This document shows, one piece after another, positions 1-10,224 of a DNA stretch of 64,000 nucleotides (positions are counted from its first letter, which is position 1; each line of letters opens with the position of its first letter). The translations under genes and the position numbers were made by a program. Where the stretch lies: NCBI GenBank assembly GCA_036898135.1, contig CM072511.1:77666754-77730753 (forward strand), written 5' to 3'. Source of the stretch: Oncomelania hupensis (Eukaryota; Mollusca; Gastropoda; Littorinimorpha; Pomatiopsidae). Under the pieces are notes generated by a model, which searched no databases, had not been told where the DNA came from, and saw only the letters and a list, made by a program, of their open reading frames with translations.

Positions 1-89
1 TGCCCCCCTGGACCCCCTACAAGGGCCCTGCCCCTTGACCCCGCATGGGCCTAGGCGGCCCCTGGACCCCGACATTTTCAGAGTTTTTC

Positions 90-620
90 TCAATGAGTTG
101 TTCCCCACCCTGATTACGGGTTAGTTGTCAGCTTCAAAGCTTCCAGTGCCATCATTTGCTCAACCTCAAAGATCAAGGTTGTTGGGGTCAGTCTTTCCTG
201 AAAACTTTTTGGCAAATATTTCAAAAACAGTTGAACTAATTTAAGTGATTTTTTGTATACAGTAAAATTCAAACCATGGCTAATCATTCAGTGGAAGTCG
301 GGTTGGTTGGTCGTCAATCAATATTTCACTTTTCTATTCCAAAACACTTTTTTGCATCAAAAATCGCTTGACCGATTTTTATCTTTAGTACATTCATACT
401 TTAACTACATCTCAGCCTTTAAATTATTCATACTTGTGCGCTATCAAAAGTCAAGGTTGGCCAAACATATCTGGATAAATTTTTTCTTACAGATTGTTCG
501 ATGTGTGGCCAGTCATTCCATGTTTTCATTTTGCTTTTTATGATAAAGCTAAGATAGAACAGACCCGGCCCACGAAAATTAGCACTTTCAAAAATGTATG
601 CTGGTTTTCTGCTATATATT
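90..620 (+). repeat. Dispersed AAGGTCA-type repeat, family B (copy 1)
   Basis: This resembles segments at 39845-40610, 55845-56345, 58425-59160 and 59275-59870. The shared order is a 'Tctcaagaaccact' region, a 'gttagtggccagcct' region, 'aaggtcaaggtc' motifs, 'tgctaa...ttttgctc', and a stretch about 'caatcattcagt'. No intact ORF is present; the 96-codon frame at 253-543 is read through the repeat. The family is non-coding as far as can be seen. Confidence 0.6.
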
Positions 621-640
621 TGAATGCATGTGATGATATT

Positions 641-1479
641 CTGGGGCAGATACGTTTATCTTACTAGTAGGTAAGACTTATTGATAGATGGGCGATGGGC
701 TACCACTATCGATCGTTCTTTCACCAGAATTCCATAGCTGTGTGAGAGACTGATCACGGTGCTTGGTCACATAAAATTTATATTTGTTCTCGGCCTTTTT
801 AGTATCATTTGGCTCAACTTGAGAAACGCTGATTACTAATCAAAAGACTAGATTATTATGTCTCGAGAGAAGAAAACTAATAGCTACACAACAATACAAA
901 TAGAATGACACCAGTCGTATACACATGTATGTAATTTCTCGTTTTATATATTCAACACAACTTTTACATGCACTTCATTAAACAGGTAAGTTAATAATTC
1001 TAAGAGTTCGATGTGCTGGGAAAGTTTGTCAGCAGGTCTTCTTCATCCTATGCTACGCGATTATATTCAAGTGGTTGACTATTTTCTCGAGGGTAGAACT
1101 CAGTTTGCATTTGTGGGTGACTTAGCTGCTCTGTCGTTGAGAGTGCTTGGGTCCTTCTGAGAAGTCTTGCCTCTCAGGTTGAGCGGGTGAGTCGGGTGAC
1201 TACGAGGTTAGGACGTGGAGAGGTAGAATCTTGGTTGTTCTCCTTCTGTACCACGGGAGCAAGCGTCATGTGTTTGTCTCCACAAACCGTCCCAGAGCTG
1301 ACCTGTAAAAGTCGGAGCTCTGGCTACAATATTCTCGTTAGATATAAGTGTGCGGTCTCCTCTGCAAAGTGTCCATAGCATCAGACACCTGCAAGGTTCC
1401 CATATGCACAATTCGATTCGAATCTTAAGGCTAAGATACATCAATCCACATGCATACTGTCTCGGAAACAATAATCTGT

Positions 1480-1549
<70 letters not shown>

Positions 1550-2070
1550 AGAACATATTATTAATACATGGCAATCAATATTAAAATAAACATACACGTA
1601 TCAAAACTACTAATGTTATCTTACTTCTAGACTCTGGGATCCGTGAAACCGTCTATCTTGATGATAAGGCTGAGGATAAGCGTTCACTGCAGCTTGTTCC
1701 TTGGTTTGACCCTCGCAGCTTCGTATTTCGTATTCGACTGACAAGCTGAAGTTGGGCCACCAAGTACATGCAGGGGCTCCCTATAGTCTTCTGACCAATC
1801 GTTTAACTCTCGTTTTAGTTAATCTCGCCTATACGGGATTATTCGTTTTTATTTGAATATTTTCCACACCTGCCCTTTTTATCAGACATGTATAATTATC
1901 CTTGAATTGGAGTGTCAGAGGTAGAGTGTAGGATAGATCCATCGCGATAAGCGGAGCCTAGGTTACTTAGTGTTTCAGTGACTCTGGTCATTGTGGAGTA
2001 AGCTAGTTAACGGGAACAACGTTCTGGTCAGTTTTGGCTCAAGTAAGCTAGTTAGTCTTGGATCGCTAAG
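641..2070. other. Intron or upstream DNA with no recognised gene
   Basis: No exon or transposon ORF could be supported here. A good donor-like AACAG|GTAAGT lies near 985, but no acceptor or coding frame was found to pair with it. A (TA)n tract occupies 1485-1547. The overlapping short ORFs on both strands at 1187-1589 show no family signature. Confidence 0.4.
1485..1547. repeat. (TA)n microsatellite
   Basis: This is about 31 uninterrupted TA units. It produces a spurious alternating Y/I reading frame. Confidence 0.95.
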
Positions 2071-2229
2071 TCTGTTAGATAATAATAATAATGAATGGTA
2101 CTTATATCGCGCAAATCTCACATTGTGACTCATTGCGCACCCACTAGCATTCATCCATTGTACATCCTGTCATTACAACACACATGGCATAATATTACAA
2201 TGAAATAAAAACAAAATTAATAATAATAA

Positions 2230-3789
2230 TTATTTGAACGCAAGCTTGAACAAATACGTTTTCAGTTGCGATTTGAATGTTGCAAAGTCAGATACCCCTC
2301 TCATGTTTGCCGGCAGCGAATTCCAGAGAGTAGGCGCAGCAAAAGAAAATGCACGTTCTCCGAAAGTTTTCATATTTCGGAGTGGCGCTGTTAAAAGACG
2401 TTCAGACGAAGAACGTAGTGCCCGAGTTGGTTTATAGGCTACAAGTGCATTGGCTAGGTAGGATGGTAGTGTGCCTTCAAAGAACCGAAATGCCAAAATG
2501 CAGACCTTGAATTGAATGCGAAACTTCACCGGCAGCCAGTGAAGCTTGCATAGTAAGGGAGTGGTGTGATCCCTTTTCTTCCCTTTCAAAATAAGACGCG
2601 CTGCGTTGTTTTGTACGCGTTGAAGGCGATTTATTTGTTCAGTTGGAAGACCCACCAGAACAGAATTGCAGAAGTCAAGCCGTGATGTCACAAAAGCATT
2701 GACAAGAGCTGCACACGCTGACTCGGTTAAAAACGGTCGAATAGAGGCAATGCGCCTCATCTCGAGAAAAGTAGCACGACAAATAGTACCAATTTGATCT
2801 TGCATTGACAAGGTTTGGTCAATTTTGACTCCAAGATAGCGCACGGAGTCTTGGTACGGAATGCTGCTGCCATTTACAACTAGGGAGTCGCTGCCGACCT
2901 GCCTGAGAAACGAGGCTTTGCCTACTGGCATGATTTCAGTTTTTTCAGTGTTCAATTTAAGCTTATTGTTATCCATCCAGGAAAGAACATCATGGATGCA
3001 AGTTTGAATGTCTGACTGCACAGTCTTAAAGTCTGATGGCTGAGAACTCTTGGACAGTTCAGTATCGTCTGCATATTTATGGAAATTACATTCATGGTCT
3101 GTGATGACGTCTGAAAGTGGCTGGGAATACAATGTAAATAACACAGGCCCCAACACAGAACCCTGAGATACACCAAATACAAGTGAGTCGGGTGATGATA
3201 AAACACCATCAACCAGAACTGACTGAAAGCGATCCTGCACATACGACACAAACCAGTCATGAACAACACCACGTAGGCCAAATGATTTGTTAAGTCTTTG
3301 AAGCAGTACAGAATGATCCAGCGTGTCGAAAGCCGCGCTGAGGTCAAGAAGCGCCATGAGAGAAACTCGCTTCTGATCTGAACTCATTAGTAGGCCATCC
3401 AGAACATTCAGCACGGCTGTCTCCACACTGTGATCCTTTCTGTATGCACTTTGATACACTTCTAACAGATTGTTTGCTTGCAGATGCTCGATCAGTTGGG
3501 CTAGAACCACTTTCTCTAAGACCTTCGCCATGAAAGGCAGGTTCGACACCGGTCTATAGTGTTTTAACACGTTCGGGTCAAGCCCAGGCTTCTTGAGAAT
3601 GGGGGTGATCACAGCTTGTTTGAACTGAGGTGGCACTACGCCACTGACCAGAGACGAGTTAACCACTGAGGTGATAATAGGAACAAGTTCTACCAAACAT
3701 TGTTTCGTCAAGGGAGTGGGGATGGGGTCAAGCAAACACGTTTTGCTTGGCATCTTCTTCAGGAGATTCATTATCTCTGTTTCTGTCAC
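2230..3789 (-). CDS. Reverse transcriptase ORF of LINE-A
   Basis: The 519-residue frame encodes a non-LTR reverse transcriptase. Visible RT blocks are HYRPVSNLPF (about 78-86), QSAYRKDHSVETA (113-125), LLDLSAAFDTLDH (147-159), VSQGSVLGPVLF (207-218), and the catalytic YADD at 239-242. The C-terminus has the ERAFSFAAPTLWNSLP motif typical of L2/CR1-like elements. The initial Met is incidental: the frame joins the upstream EEP frame once the 3801-3866 insert and one copy of its target duplication are discounted. The RT part itself has no internal stop, so the copy is fairly young, but it lacks a complete 5' end and is unlikely to be autonomous. Confidence 0.88.
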   Translation of the reverse strand: MTETEIMNLLKKMPSKTCLLDPIPTPLTKQCLVELVPIITSVVNSSLVSGVVPPQFKQAVITPILKKPGLDPNVLKHYRPVSNLPFMAKVLEKVVLAQLIEHLQANNLLEVYQSAYRKDHSVETAVLNVLDGLLMSSDQKRVSLMALLDLSAAFDTLDHSVLLQRLNKSFGLRGVVHDWFVSYVQDRFQSVLVDGVLSSPDSLVFGVSQGSVLGPVLFTLYSQPLSDVITDHECNFHKYADDTELSKSSQPSDFKTVQSDIQTCIHDVLSWMDNNKLKLNTEKTEIMPVGKASFLRQVGSDSLVVNGSSIPYQDSVRYLGVKIDQTLSMQDQIGTICRATFLEMRRIASIRPFLTESACAALVNAFVTSRLDFCNSVLVGLPTEQINRLQRVQNNAARLILKGKKRDHTTPLLCKLHWLPVKFRIQFKVCILAFRFFEGTLPSYLANALVAYKPTRALRSSSERLLTAPLRNMKTFGERAFSFAAPTLWNSLPANMRGVSDFATFKSQLKTYLFKLAFK

Positions 3790-3800
3790 GAGGCGGAAAT

Positions 3801-3866
3801 TGATTGATTGATTGATTTATTGTTGCTTTAGGTCCAGCGGACTCTTCCGAGCCAAATCAGGACCGG
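3801..3866 (-). mobile_element. 66-bp 3' tail of the (ATCA)n retroposon, inserted in LINE-A
   Basis: The segment is the reverse complement of the 3' end of the 700-bp retroposon seen at 22245-22944 (GTCCGGTCCTGATTTGGCTC...GGACCTAAAGCAACAATCAA). It is bounded by identical 13-bp repeats ACGAGGCGGAAAT at 3788-3800 and 3867-3879, which are target-site duplications. Insert plus one duplication is 79 bp, not a multiple of three, and this is what splits the LINE frame. The insertion is an extreme 5' truncation. Confidence 0.9.
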
Positions 3867-5110
3867 ACGAGGCGGAAATGGGTTAACAGAGGACCGCTAT
3901 ACTCTTCAAAAGAAGCTGGCTCAACAACGTGGGAGTCCAGCTCATCTCTCAGAGCTTTGATTTTGCTAGAGAAGAAATCGCAAAAACGCTGTGGAAGCTC
4001 TTCCTTAGGGATGTCTGAGGGAAGAGGTTTAGTGGAGGTTTTGCCCAGCAAATCGCTAGACACAGCGAACAGCTGCTTGGTGGATGCAGCCGTCTCAATC
4101 TTGCTCTGGTAGAACTGACACTTAGCGGCCAGTAGGCAGGATTTGGCAGACTTTCTTTCTTGCACGAAGATCTGGCGGTGGATGGTGAGGTGAGTCTTTC
4201 TCCAAGTACGCTCAGCACGCCTCTTTTTACGGCGCGCCTCCCGCACCGCAGCAGACAGCCAAGGGGCCGAAGAACGATCCCTCACCCGTCTCGTAACGGA
4301 CGGAGCAAGTTGATCCAGGACTGCCCTCAGGCCGGTGTTGTAGCTATCGACCAGGGTCTCAGCGCTAACATCAGGGTCAGCGCGAAGACCCTCCAGCGAC
4401 GCGGCTAGGGCAGCGACGTCGGCTTGTAGAATGTCCGGCTGCACAGCGCGCAGATTCCGCGACGTCACTAGGCGGGTGGGGGGCGGTGGTCGGGCGATGG
4501 CGAGGCTGCAGGCGATGACGTGGTGATCGGAGAGGCCCGCGCTGTCCGACACCGACTGTAAGGACAGCAGGCTGTCGTCGCTGCGCACGATCACCCAGTC
4601 CAGCACGTGACCAAGGCGGTGCGTGGGCTGGCTCACCAGCTGGGTCAAGCCGTGGTCACTGAGGAGTGTCTTGAGACGACTCACTTGGCTGTCACTGTCA
4701 TCATCGTAGTGGAAATTAAAGTCCCCACAGATCGAAAGCAGATCACATTTAGCACCAACATAGCGAGACAACAGTTCTGGAAACTCTTGAAAGAAAGTGG
4801 AAACGAGCAGTTTGTTCTTTTTACTAGGTGGGGGTCTGTACAGACAAACACACGAAACTGAAGTTTTGTTCACATGTAGACGCATCTCTACACACTCGAA
4901 GCTGCTAAAGTCCAAAGGAGTGAAGGTGACTTGATCGGCAATGTTCGCCTTAACAATAAAGGCTAAACCACCGCCTCTCGACCCAGCACGGGGGAAACTG
5001 AAAGTACGATATCCTTGAGGGGTTAGAGCAGAAATGTAGGCCTCATCACCTTTATCATATAGCCATGTCTCTACTAGCATCAACACGTCGGCTTTGTGTT
5101 CAATGATCAT
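3857..5110 (-). CDS. EEP endonuclease ORF of LINE-A
   Basis: The 417-residue frame is an EEP-type endonuclease, the enzyme that nicks target DNA for target-primed reverse transcription. Visible motifs are VETW (13-16), a GGGLAF block near 46-51, CGDFNFHYDDD (about 128-138) and SDHHVI (about 194-199), which carry the metal-binding and catalytic residues of this fold. The linker to the RT ends prematurely in sequence derived from the 66-bp insert (3801-3866). The reading frame is open upstream of the first Met to about 5168, so the true start is missing. Confidence 0.85.
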   Translation of the reverse strand: MIIEHKADVLMLVETWLYDKGDEAYISALTPQGYRTFSFPRAGSRGGGLAFIVKANIADQVTFTPLDFSSFECVEMRLHVNKTSVSCVCLYRPPPSKKNKLLVSTFFQEFPELLSRYVGAKCDLLSICGDFNFHYDDDSDSQVSRLKTLLSDHGLTQLVSQPTHRLGHVLDWVIVRSDDSLLSLQSVSDSAGLSDHHVIACSLAIARPPPPTRLVTSRNLRAVQPDILQADVAALAASLEGLRADPDVSAETLVDSYNTGLRAVLDQLAPSVTRRVRDRSSAPWLSAAVREARRKKRRAERTWRKTHLTIHRQIFVQERKSAKSCLLAAKCQFYQSKIETAASTKQLFAVSSDLLGKTSTKPLPSDIPKEELPQRFCDFFSSKIKALRDELDSHVVEPASFEEYSGPLLTHFRLVRS

Positions 5111-5168
5111 TTCACAGATTTCAGTGGCTGTTATCTGGAGACTTGTCTGCGTGACTGTCTGAAGGAGG

Positions 5169-5564
5169 TTAATTTAACATGTGTGGGCTTTCCTTTAGGT
5201 AACTGGTGAATTAATCTATTTCGCGCTAAGCTAATTTCCTACATTTTGTCGTCACTATTTCTGCTGTTACAATGTAGATAAATACATTTGGCTTGACATC
5301 TTGTTATTTATTTATTTGTTTGTTTTCATTATATTAGTGAGTGTAAAAATTAAATTAATATTTAATTTAGTAAAGCATTGGAATTAAAACAGGAGCTGAA
5401 TCATATGCTTATTTTTAATTTGATTTTAAAAGTTTGCTTCATTTCATTGAGCACTGATGATACTGTAATGCCATGGACTTTAGCAGTATGTAATTAGACC
5501 ATGATTATTCATTCGCTGATTGATTCATCCATTCATTTCATTGGTTGTTCCTAATGTGTTCCAG
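5169..5564. other. Intron sequence before exon a
   Basis: AT-rich intron containing a polypyrimidine stretch near the acceptor (ttggttgttcctaatgtgttccag) that defines exon a. No other feature was recognised. Confidence 0.6.
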
Positions 5565-5642
5565 ATGTTGCCTCCTCGTCCAGGTGGTCGAGGAAGTGCT
5601 GTGAGACCACCACCAGCTCAACAGCCTGAAGAGAGCGACAGT
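5565..5642 (+). CDS. Adaptor gene exon a (proline-rich, 26 codons)
   Basis: The exon is bounded by TTCCAG| and |GTAAGT and is exactly 26 codons in phase 0-0. It encodes MLPPRPGGRGSAVRPPPAQQ and ends EESDS. The peptide is rich in proline and arginine and contains PPRPGGR and RPPPAQQP, which are possible SH3 ligands. The ATG at its first codon could be internal: the acceptor is strong, and a phase-0 join to an upstream exon outside the window is expected. It is the first supported exon of the only host gene seen here. Its frame matches the next exon at 8577 without adjustment. A LINE (2075-5168) and a Jockey relic (6950-7850) lie in the flanking introns. Confidence 0.72.
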
Positions 5643-5984
5643 GTAAGTGGTTTTGTTTTTAGCTACTTTATTTCTACACATGCATTTTCATATCAAAATG
5701 TCATTTTCACTATTTTAAACAATAGAGCAAATTAAAATATTGTCTTATGTTATTGTATCCTTATGACCATAGACACAGGCCGGCCTTCAAGACTTATATG
5801 ATTATAATAGTTTATGATCTCTGTGTACAACAAGTTTGGACTTGGTATCTCTCATAGTTTAGAGTCATGGTTACTTCAAAGTACTGATGTGAATTGACTT
5901 TGGACAACTCCATTGACCCTTACCGTAGAGCAATTTTGACCAAACATCTAGTTGATGTTATCATACATGAACAGATTTTGCAAA

Positions 5985-6640
5985 TCTGTGCAAGATAAGA
6001 CCTAAATAGTTCAAAAATGATTTTTTTAAAGGCCTGTCTGTTTGTCTATCTGTTTGTCCATCTTTGATTCATGGTAGATATCAATGAGACACTCATACCA
6101 CGCAAATTTGGTCAACCTTGCTACAAGGCCAGAGTCACTGGAGCTGCTCATAGTCGGTTCATATAGGTACTTTTAAGTAACCTTGACCTTAAACGAAACC
6201 ATGTATGCAGAGATAGTTGATTGACTTTTCATATATGCTTTTGTATTGATCTTGAAGATCAAAGTAATTTTACGTCTTAACAAAACATTAAAAAATGTCT
6301 CATCGTACAGTGGAATGACTTTATATTTGACCCATAGTCGCATCAACATTGGGTTATTTGTCAATAAGTCCTATCAAGTTTGGTTTGGGTAGCTGCAATA
6401 GTTCTGAGCAGATTACAGCATTACAGTTTTTCTACTTGGACAGAAGGATGGGGGAGATGAACAAACATTTTCAAGGTTGTCAAAGTGGCCTGTTAGCATT
6501 GTGTAAGCATGCTGGTCTCCATTGAAAAACTAACTAGTGCTAAAGTTACTAGCGCCAAATGAATGTGTTTAGGTTCTATTCTTGCAGGGTGAGAAATAAT
6601 TAACCTAGGTATTAGGCTTATCAGGTCACCTACTGCTTTT
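5985..6640 (+). repeat. Dispersed AAGGTCA-type repeat, family A (copy 1)
   Basis: It resembles 8737-9800 and 21420-21870: 'gcaaatctgtg(c/t)...ga(g/t)aagacctaaat' near the start, then 'atggtagatatcaatgagacac', 'aaatttggtcaacc', 'tcactggagctg', a 'gaccttaaa' block, and 'catcgtacagtggaatg'. It is non-coding. The family is probably an ancient transposon or satellite-like element, unidentified from sequence alone. Confidence 0.55.
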
Positions 6641-6654
6641 GATGAGAAACTAGA

Positions 6655-6870
6655 AGAAGAGAGTATAAATTGATGTTTCGTCTGTGTCTGCATGCATTAC
6701 ACTGCACAGACTTTAAAGATCATGATGCTCATGTCCTAGACTGGAGAGTGCCAGATAAAAAAATACGCCCACTATGCACTATCGGTCCAGTTTCACACTT
6801 TCCTGGGTGGCGCTGCTCTTGCAGCTGCCACACTTTCACTGAGAAGGCAGCCACATTTCTCCTGCATGAG
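6655..6870 (+). repeat. Short interspersed repeat related to 19795-20115
   Basis: The stretch beginning 'gagagtataaattgatgtttcgtctgtg' and continuing through 'atcatgatgctcatgtcct' is clearly related to 19802-19900 on the same strand. The 19.8-kb copy continues to a GCGCTATATTAAAGTGATTAAATAAA-style tail, so this may be the 5' part of a SINE. The tail is absent here, where a Jockey relic follows. Confidence 0.5.
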
Positions 6871-6949
6871 TAATGAACACAATTAAAGAAGGACGAAGCA
6901 TCAGCTGATAGGACATCGAATCTGGTGTCACGCAGCGCACTGTTATTCC

Positions 6950-7850
6950 TATGCCACCTAAATTACCTCTATGAGTCTGTCAAATCAGCAGTATGATTAT
7001 TTGCGGACGATTGCTTATTATACAGGGAAATCATGAGCCACTAACACCATCTACCCATCCAGTCTGACCTCCATCACCTCGAGGAGTGGGCCAAAGCATG
7101 GGGCATGCGTTTTAATGCGGCATAATGCACCATCCTGTCCGTCAGAAAAAGGTCCCAGTTCCTCTACCAACTTGATGGTACAACCCTTCAGCATGTTAAA
7201 CAGAGTGCATATCTCGGCCCACCTTAAAAGGTCTACCAATGTCACTAATATATGAAAGAAAACTAGCTCCATCATGGGATTCCTACGCCGGAAACTCTGG
7301 AATTGCCCACCAAACTGCAGACGCTGCCCTGGTGTGCTCTGAATTCAAGTATACTGGTGTGAGACCCATATCAAAAACAGGACATTGACAGACTAGAAAG
7401 AGTTCAAAGCCAGGTGACCTGGCTTATTATACAGGACTATAAATCCAGAACCCCAGACTGTGTCACTGAGATGCTACAACACATTTGAACCTCCAACCTC
7501 TGGAAGAGCAAGCAGACAACAGCACCTTGGCCTCCTCTACAGTATCTCAGAAGGTTTTATTCCTCCCACTAAATGACTTCCTCATTCCAACTGACAAGGA
7601 TTACTGCAGAGTCCGTCCAACATCATTCACTGACTACTGCGCAGAAAACGTCCTAGAAGGCAAGCCATTAACAACTCCAAAGGTTTAAGTATATCGAGCA
7701 GCAAGTCTGAACAGTTCAGAAACTCATTATTTGTGCTCACATCAGCTGAATAGAACCAGCTCACTGACACTGAAGTTGCAGCCTGCCCCACAAGCGCAGC
7801 ATTACCTGTGCAAAGCGGTTCTCCAACAACGCCCACCTCCACTATGAACT
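6950..7850 (+). mobile_element. Degenerate Jockey-type LINE reverse transcriptase
   Basis: In broken plus-strand frames the translation reads LFADDCLLYR (from about 6997), then a HLEEWAKAWGMRFNA block (about 7075-7120), FYQLDG-like and YLG-like blocks, GFLRRKLWNCP (about 7278-7310), and a late EG(F/L)(I/V)PP segment. This order is that of the C-terminal half of Jockey-superfamily RTs, beginning just at the catalytic FADD. Stops and frameshifts interrupt every part, so it is a dead relic. The EEP and RT fingers are absent. The 67- to 76-codon ORFs in the area are fragments of it or shadows. Confidence 0.8.
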
Positions 7851-8576
7851 AAAGAACAGTACCGCAGATTTTAGCCAATTTTTAAATTCTGCATCAGTTG
7901 TCTGCTGGGACTGACAATGATCAGTGCTTTATTTTGAACTATGAGGCTGTCCTTCTTTTTAAGACAATGCTTAAGTGCATCAGGCTCTCCCATATCATAA
8001 GACCATTGCAGAAATGGCCAATAGTGGCTTCAGCAATGTACCATATCCAGTTCCAGATCCAGAAACGTCCAAATATCCAAATCCAAATCAAGGCCATTGT
8101 TGTTTTTCAACATAATACAACATTTGCTTTAGTTTATTTGATTGTATGTGAGTGTTTATGAAGAGGTGAAGATCAACATCACGTTACAATTAAATGCTGT
8201 TTTGTTTCATTTTTTTAAAGCTTTATCCATACATTTTCATGATACGAGTCATAGGGCTGAGTCACTTTAGTTTCTCTCCCATCCTTCCCTTTTTTATAGC
8301 TGACATTTTGTAATGTTTCACGGAATTACACTGCTTCTCATTGTGTGCAAACAAATTTAAGTTCCATTCAAAGTGATATTTGAACCAGTGAACCAATCTG
8401 GTGGATGACTGGCTTTGGTTGTGTTACTATAATTCTGGCGGACAAGTTGAAAAATGGAACTTTCAGCGCCCAAGGGTATATAAGTGTTTGCTTAACAGCT
8501 GCAACATGTAAACAGGTAGCGGTTGATGTTTTTAATTATTAAAGCACATTTTTCATGGCAAAAATTCATTTTGCAG
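7851..8576. other. Intron, nothing recognised
   Basis: No exon, TIR or LINE motif was recognised. The 3' end forms the exon b acceptor (ttcattttgcag). Confidence 0.5.
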
Positions 8577-8705
8577 GATGGTGAAAGTAACTATACTGAC
8601 CCTGAAAAAGAATGTTTTTATGATGACTTTGAGGTTGATGAAGAAAATAATAAACCACCACCACTTCCAGAAAGGCCGACACTTGATGAGGATTCTTCAG
8701 GAGAG
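8577..8705 (+). CDS. Adaptor gene exon b (YTDP, YDDF and SH3 ligand)
   Basis: The acceptor TTTTGCAG and donor GAG|GTATTT define 43 codons in phase 0-0. The peptide opens DGESNYTDPEKECFYDDFEV, giving two tyrosine motifs (YTDP and YDDF) in an acidic setting, as expected for tyrosine-kinase substrates that become SH2 docking sites. It continues NNKPPPLPERPTLDEDSSGE, whose PPLPER fits the PxxPxR class II SH3 ligand. The whole segment looks disordered. The family idea is an SLP-76/BLNK or ADAP/FYB-like adaptor, which is inference. It joins in frame to exon c at 9924. Confidence 0.82.
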
Positions 8706-8736
8706 GTATTTATTTATTTGTTTATCTGTTTATAGG

Positions 8737-9559
8737 TTTTGACTCGCATTCATAGCAATTTGAGTCTATGTACTCACCACCCTCCCACACTTTAACCTTC
8801 CTCCCCTCCCCTCCCTCCCCACCCCAAAAAAAAGTCCCAGAATTGTGCAAATCTGTGTAAAATGAGTCCGAAATTGACATTAAAAAAATTAATTTGTCCT
8901 TCTGTTTACTGTCCACCATCTGTCTGCCAAACTCGCGAGTTGATTAATATTTCAGAAACTATTTCAACTATCACAACCAAACTTAGTAAGATGGCGTATA
9001 TCTATGAGCCATCATAAATAATCAGTGAATGAATGACTTCACCTCAAGATCAAGGTTACAGGGTCAACAAATGTTGGTAAAAAATGACAATTTTCACAAA
9101 ATTTCAAATTTTTTCTGTTATTAATATTGAACATGATTTTTTGATGCATGACAGATATCAATGAGACACACATCCTGTGCAAATTTGGTCAACCTCACTC
9201 CAAGGTCAAGGTCACTGGAGCTGTCCAAAGTTGGTTTAAAAGTATAGGTAATTTGAAGTGACCTTGACCCTAAGCTATGAGAGTTATTAAGTCCCAATTG
9301 TTGTATTTAGAGGTGATAGATTGATCTTTCATATATGTTCCAGTTTTTGTGTTGATCTTGAAGGTCAAAGTCATTTTAGGCCCTGCAAAAACATTTTTAA
9401 TAAATAAGCCATCGTACATTGGAATTGCTGTATATTTAACCCATAGTGTGCAACACATTTTGGGTTATTTGATCATACCTGAGCATGAAAGATGTGAAGT
9501 TCAAGGTCATCCCAAGATCAAGTCAATGACGGTCAAGGTCATCCCAAAGTCACTTTTTT

Positions 9560-9590
<31 letters not shown>

Positions 9591-9800
9591 GGGGGTGGGG
9601 TTGGTTGTAATACAATTTTTGCTGTAGTTTATTTGATAGTATATGAGTGTATTTGGTGTTAGAGGTCAATGTCATCTCAAGGTCAAGAGCATAGAAAGGT
9701 CAAAGTCGGTAATACTTTGCATTTTAATGCCACCATTTCATTTAGGTTTTTAACTGGGCACTCGTTTTCATGTTAAATATTGCAAGTTCATAAGGAGCAT
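8737..9800 (+). repeat. Dispersed AAGGTCA-type repeat, family A (longest copy)
   Basis: It starts 'ttttgactcgcattcatagcaatttgagtctatgtactc', followed by a C-rich tract, then 'aaagtcccagaattgtgcaaatctgtg'. It contains repeated GGTCAAGGTCA-type blocks (near 9040, 9205, 9360, 9500, 9530, 9670) and a homopolymer tract of T then G at 9557-9596. Related copies lie at 5985, 21420, 62995 and 63800. There is no coding potential beyond chance frames. Confidence 0.65.
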
Positions 9801-9923
9801 GTAAGTCATATGCGCTTGGCCCTTCTAGTTTTTTTTTGTTTTTTAAATTCTAAAATGCAAAACCAAACTCAAGCAAGCATTTTATCGTACACAGACTTTT
9901 TTTTGGGTTGATGTTTTCCCCAG

Positions 9924-9962
9924 ATATATGATGACTGCAGTGAAAAGGATGAAACTGAACAG
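9924..9962 (+). CDS. Adaptor gene exon c (13-codon YDDC exon)
   Basis: A 39-nt exon between TTTTCCCCAG and CAG|GTAGGC, phase 0-0. It encodes IYDDCSEKDETEQ. The second residue is a tyrosine followed by DD, so the exon is almost entirely one acidic tyrosine motif. The exon starts at the same place relative to the motif as exons d and e (LVYDDV and VSYDDI), which suggests tandem exon duplication. Skipping it would keep the frame. The short length alone would be weak evidence; the matching phase, motif and splice sites raise confidence. Confidence 0.75.
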
Positions 9963-10224
9963 GTAGGCCAATTTTATTACCATTATCATGTATCATTTTT
10001 CATTGTTAATTTTGAAATAAAGATTGAGGTCTTTTGGTCAGGTATTGTGAACATTGAGAGGAGCATAAAATTAGTTTGTCAAAAATGTTATACAAATAAA
10101 TTGCTTGTATAACATTAATGTATTTTCTTATTTTGTTTTGATGAAACTGGGGTAATTGAATAAGACCAAATTTATTGAGGCTTTGAGGACTTCTAGATTT
10201 CGACAGCTGTGTATTAGTTATTTG

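Larger units (their letters stand above)
2075..5168 (-). mobile_element. L2/CR1-group LINE, 5' truncated, minus strand (LINE-A)
   Basis: Read on the minus strand, an apurinic-like endonuclease (EEP) region (3857-5110) is followed by a reverse transcriptase (2230-3789). The 3' end reads GCGCGATATAAGTACCATTC and then (ATT)n near 2081-2095, a tail style shared with other L2-like copies in this window. The EEP frame continues to about 5168 without its N-terminal start, so the copy is 5' truncated. A 66-bp foreign insert at 3801-3866 separates the two frames. No clear target-site duplication was found for the LINE itself. The clade is assigned from RT wording such as HYRPVSNLPF and LLDLSAAFD; a phylogeny would be needed to place it firmly. 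Confidence 0.88.

Noticed and set aside
985..990. Splice donor AACAG|GTAAGT as the end of an upstream exon
   Set aside because: No acceptor with an open coding frame was found before it.
1187..1589. Overlapping ORFs on both strands near 1.2-1.6 kb
   Set aside because: Short, opposite and overlapping, one running into (TA)n; no family wording or splice support.
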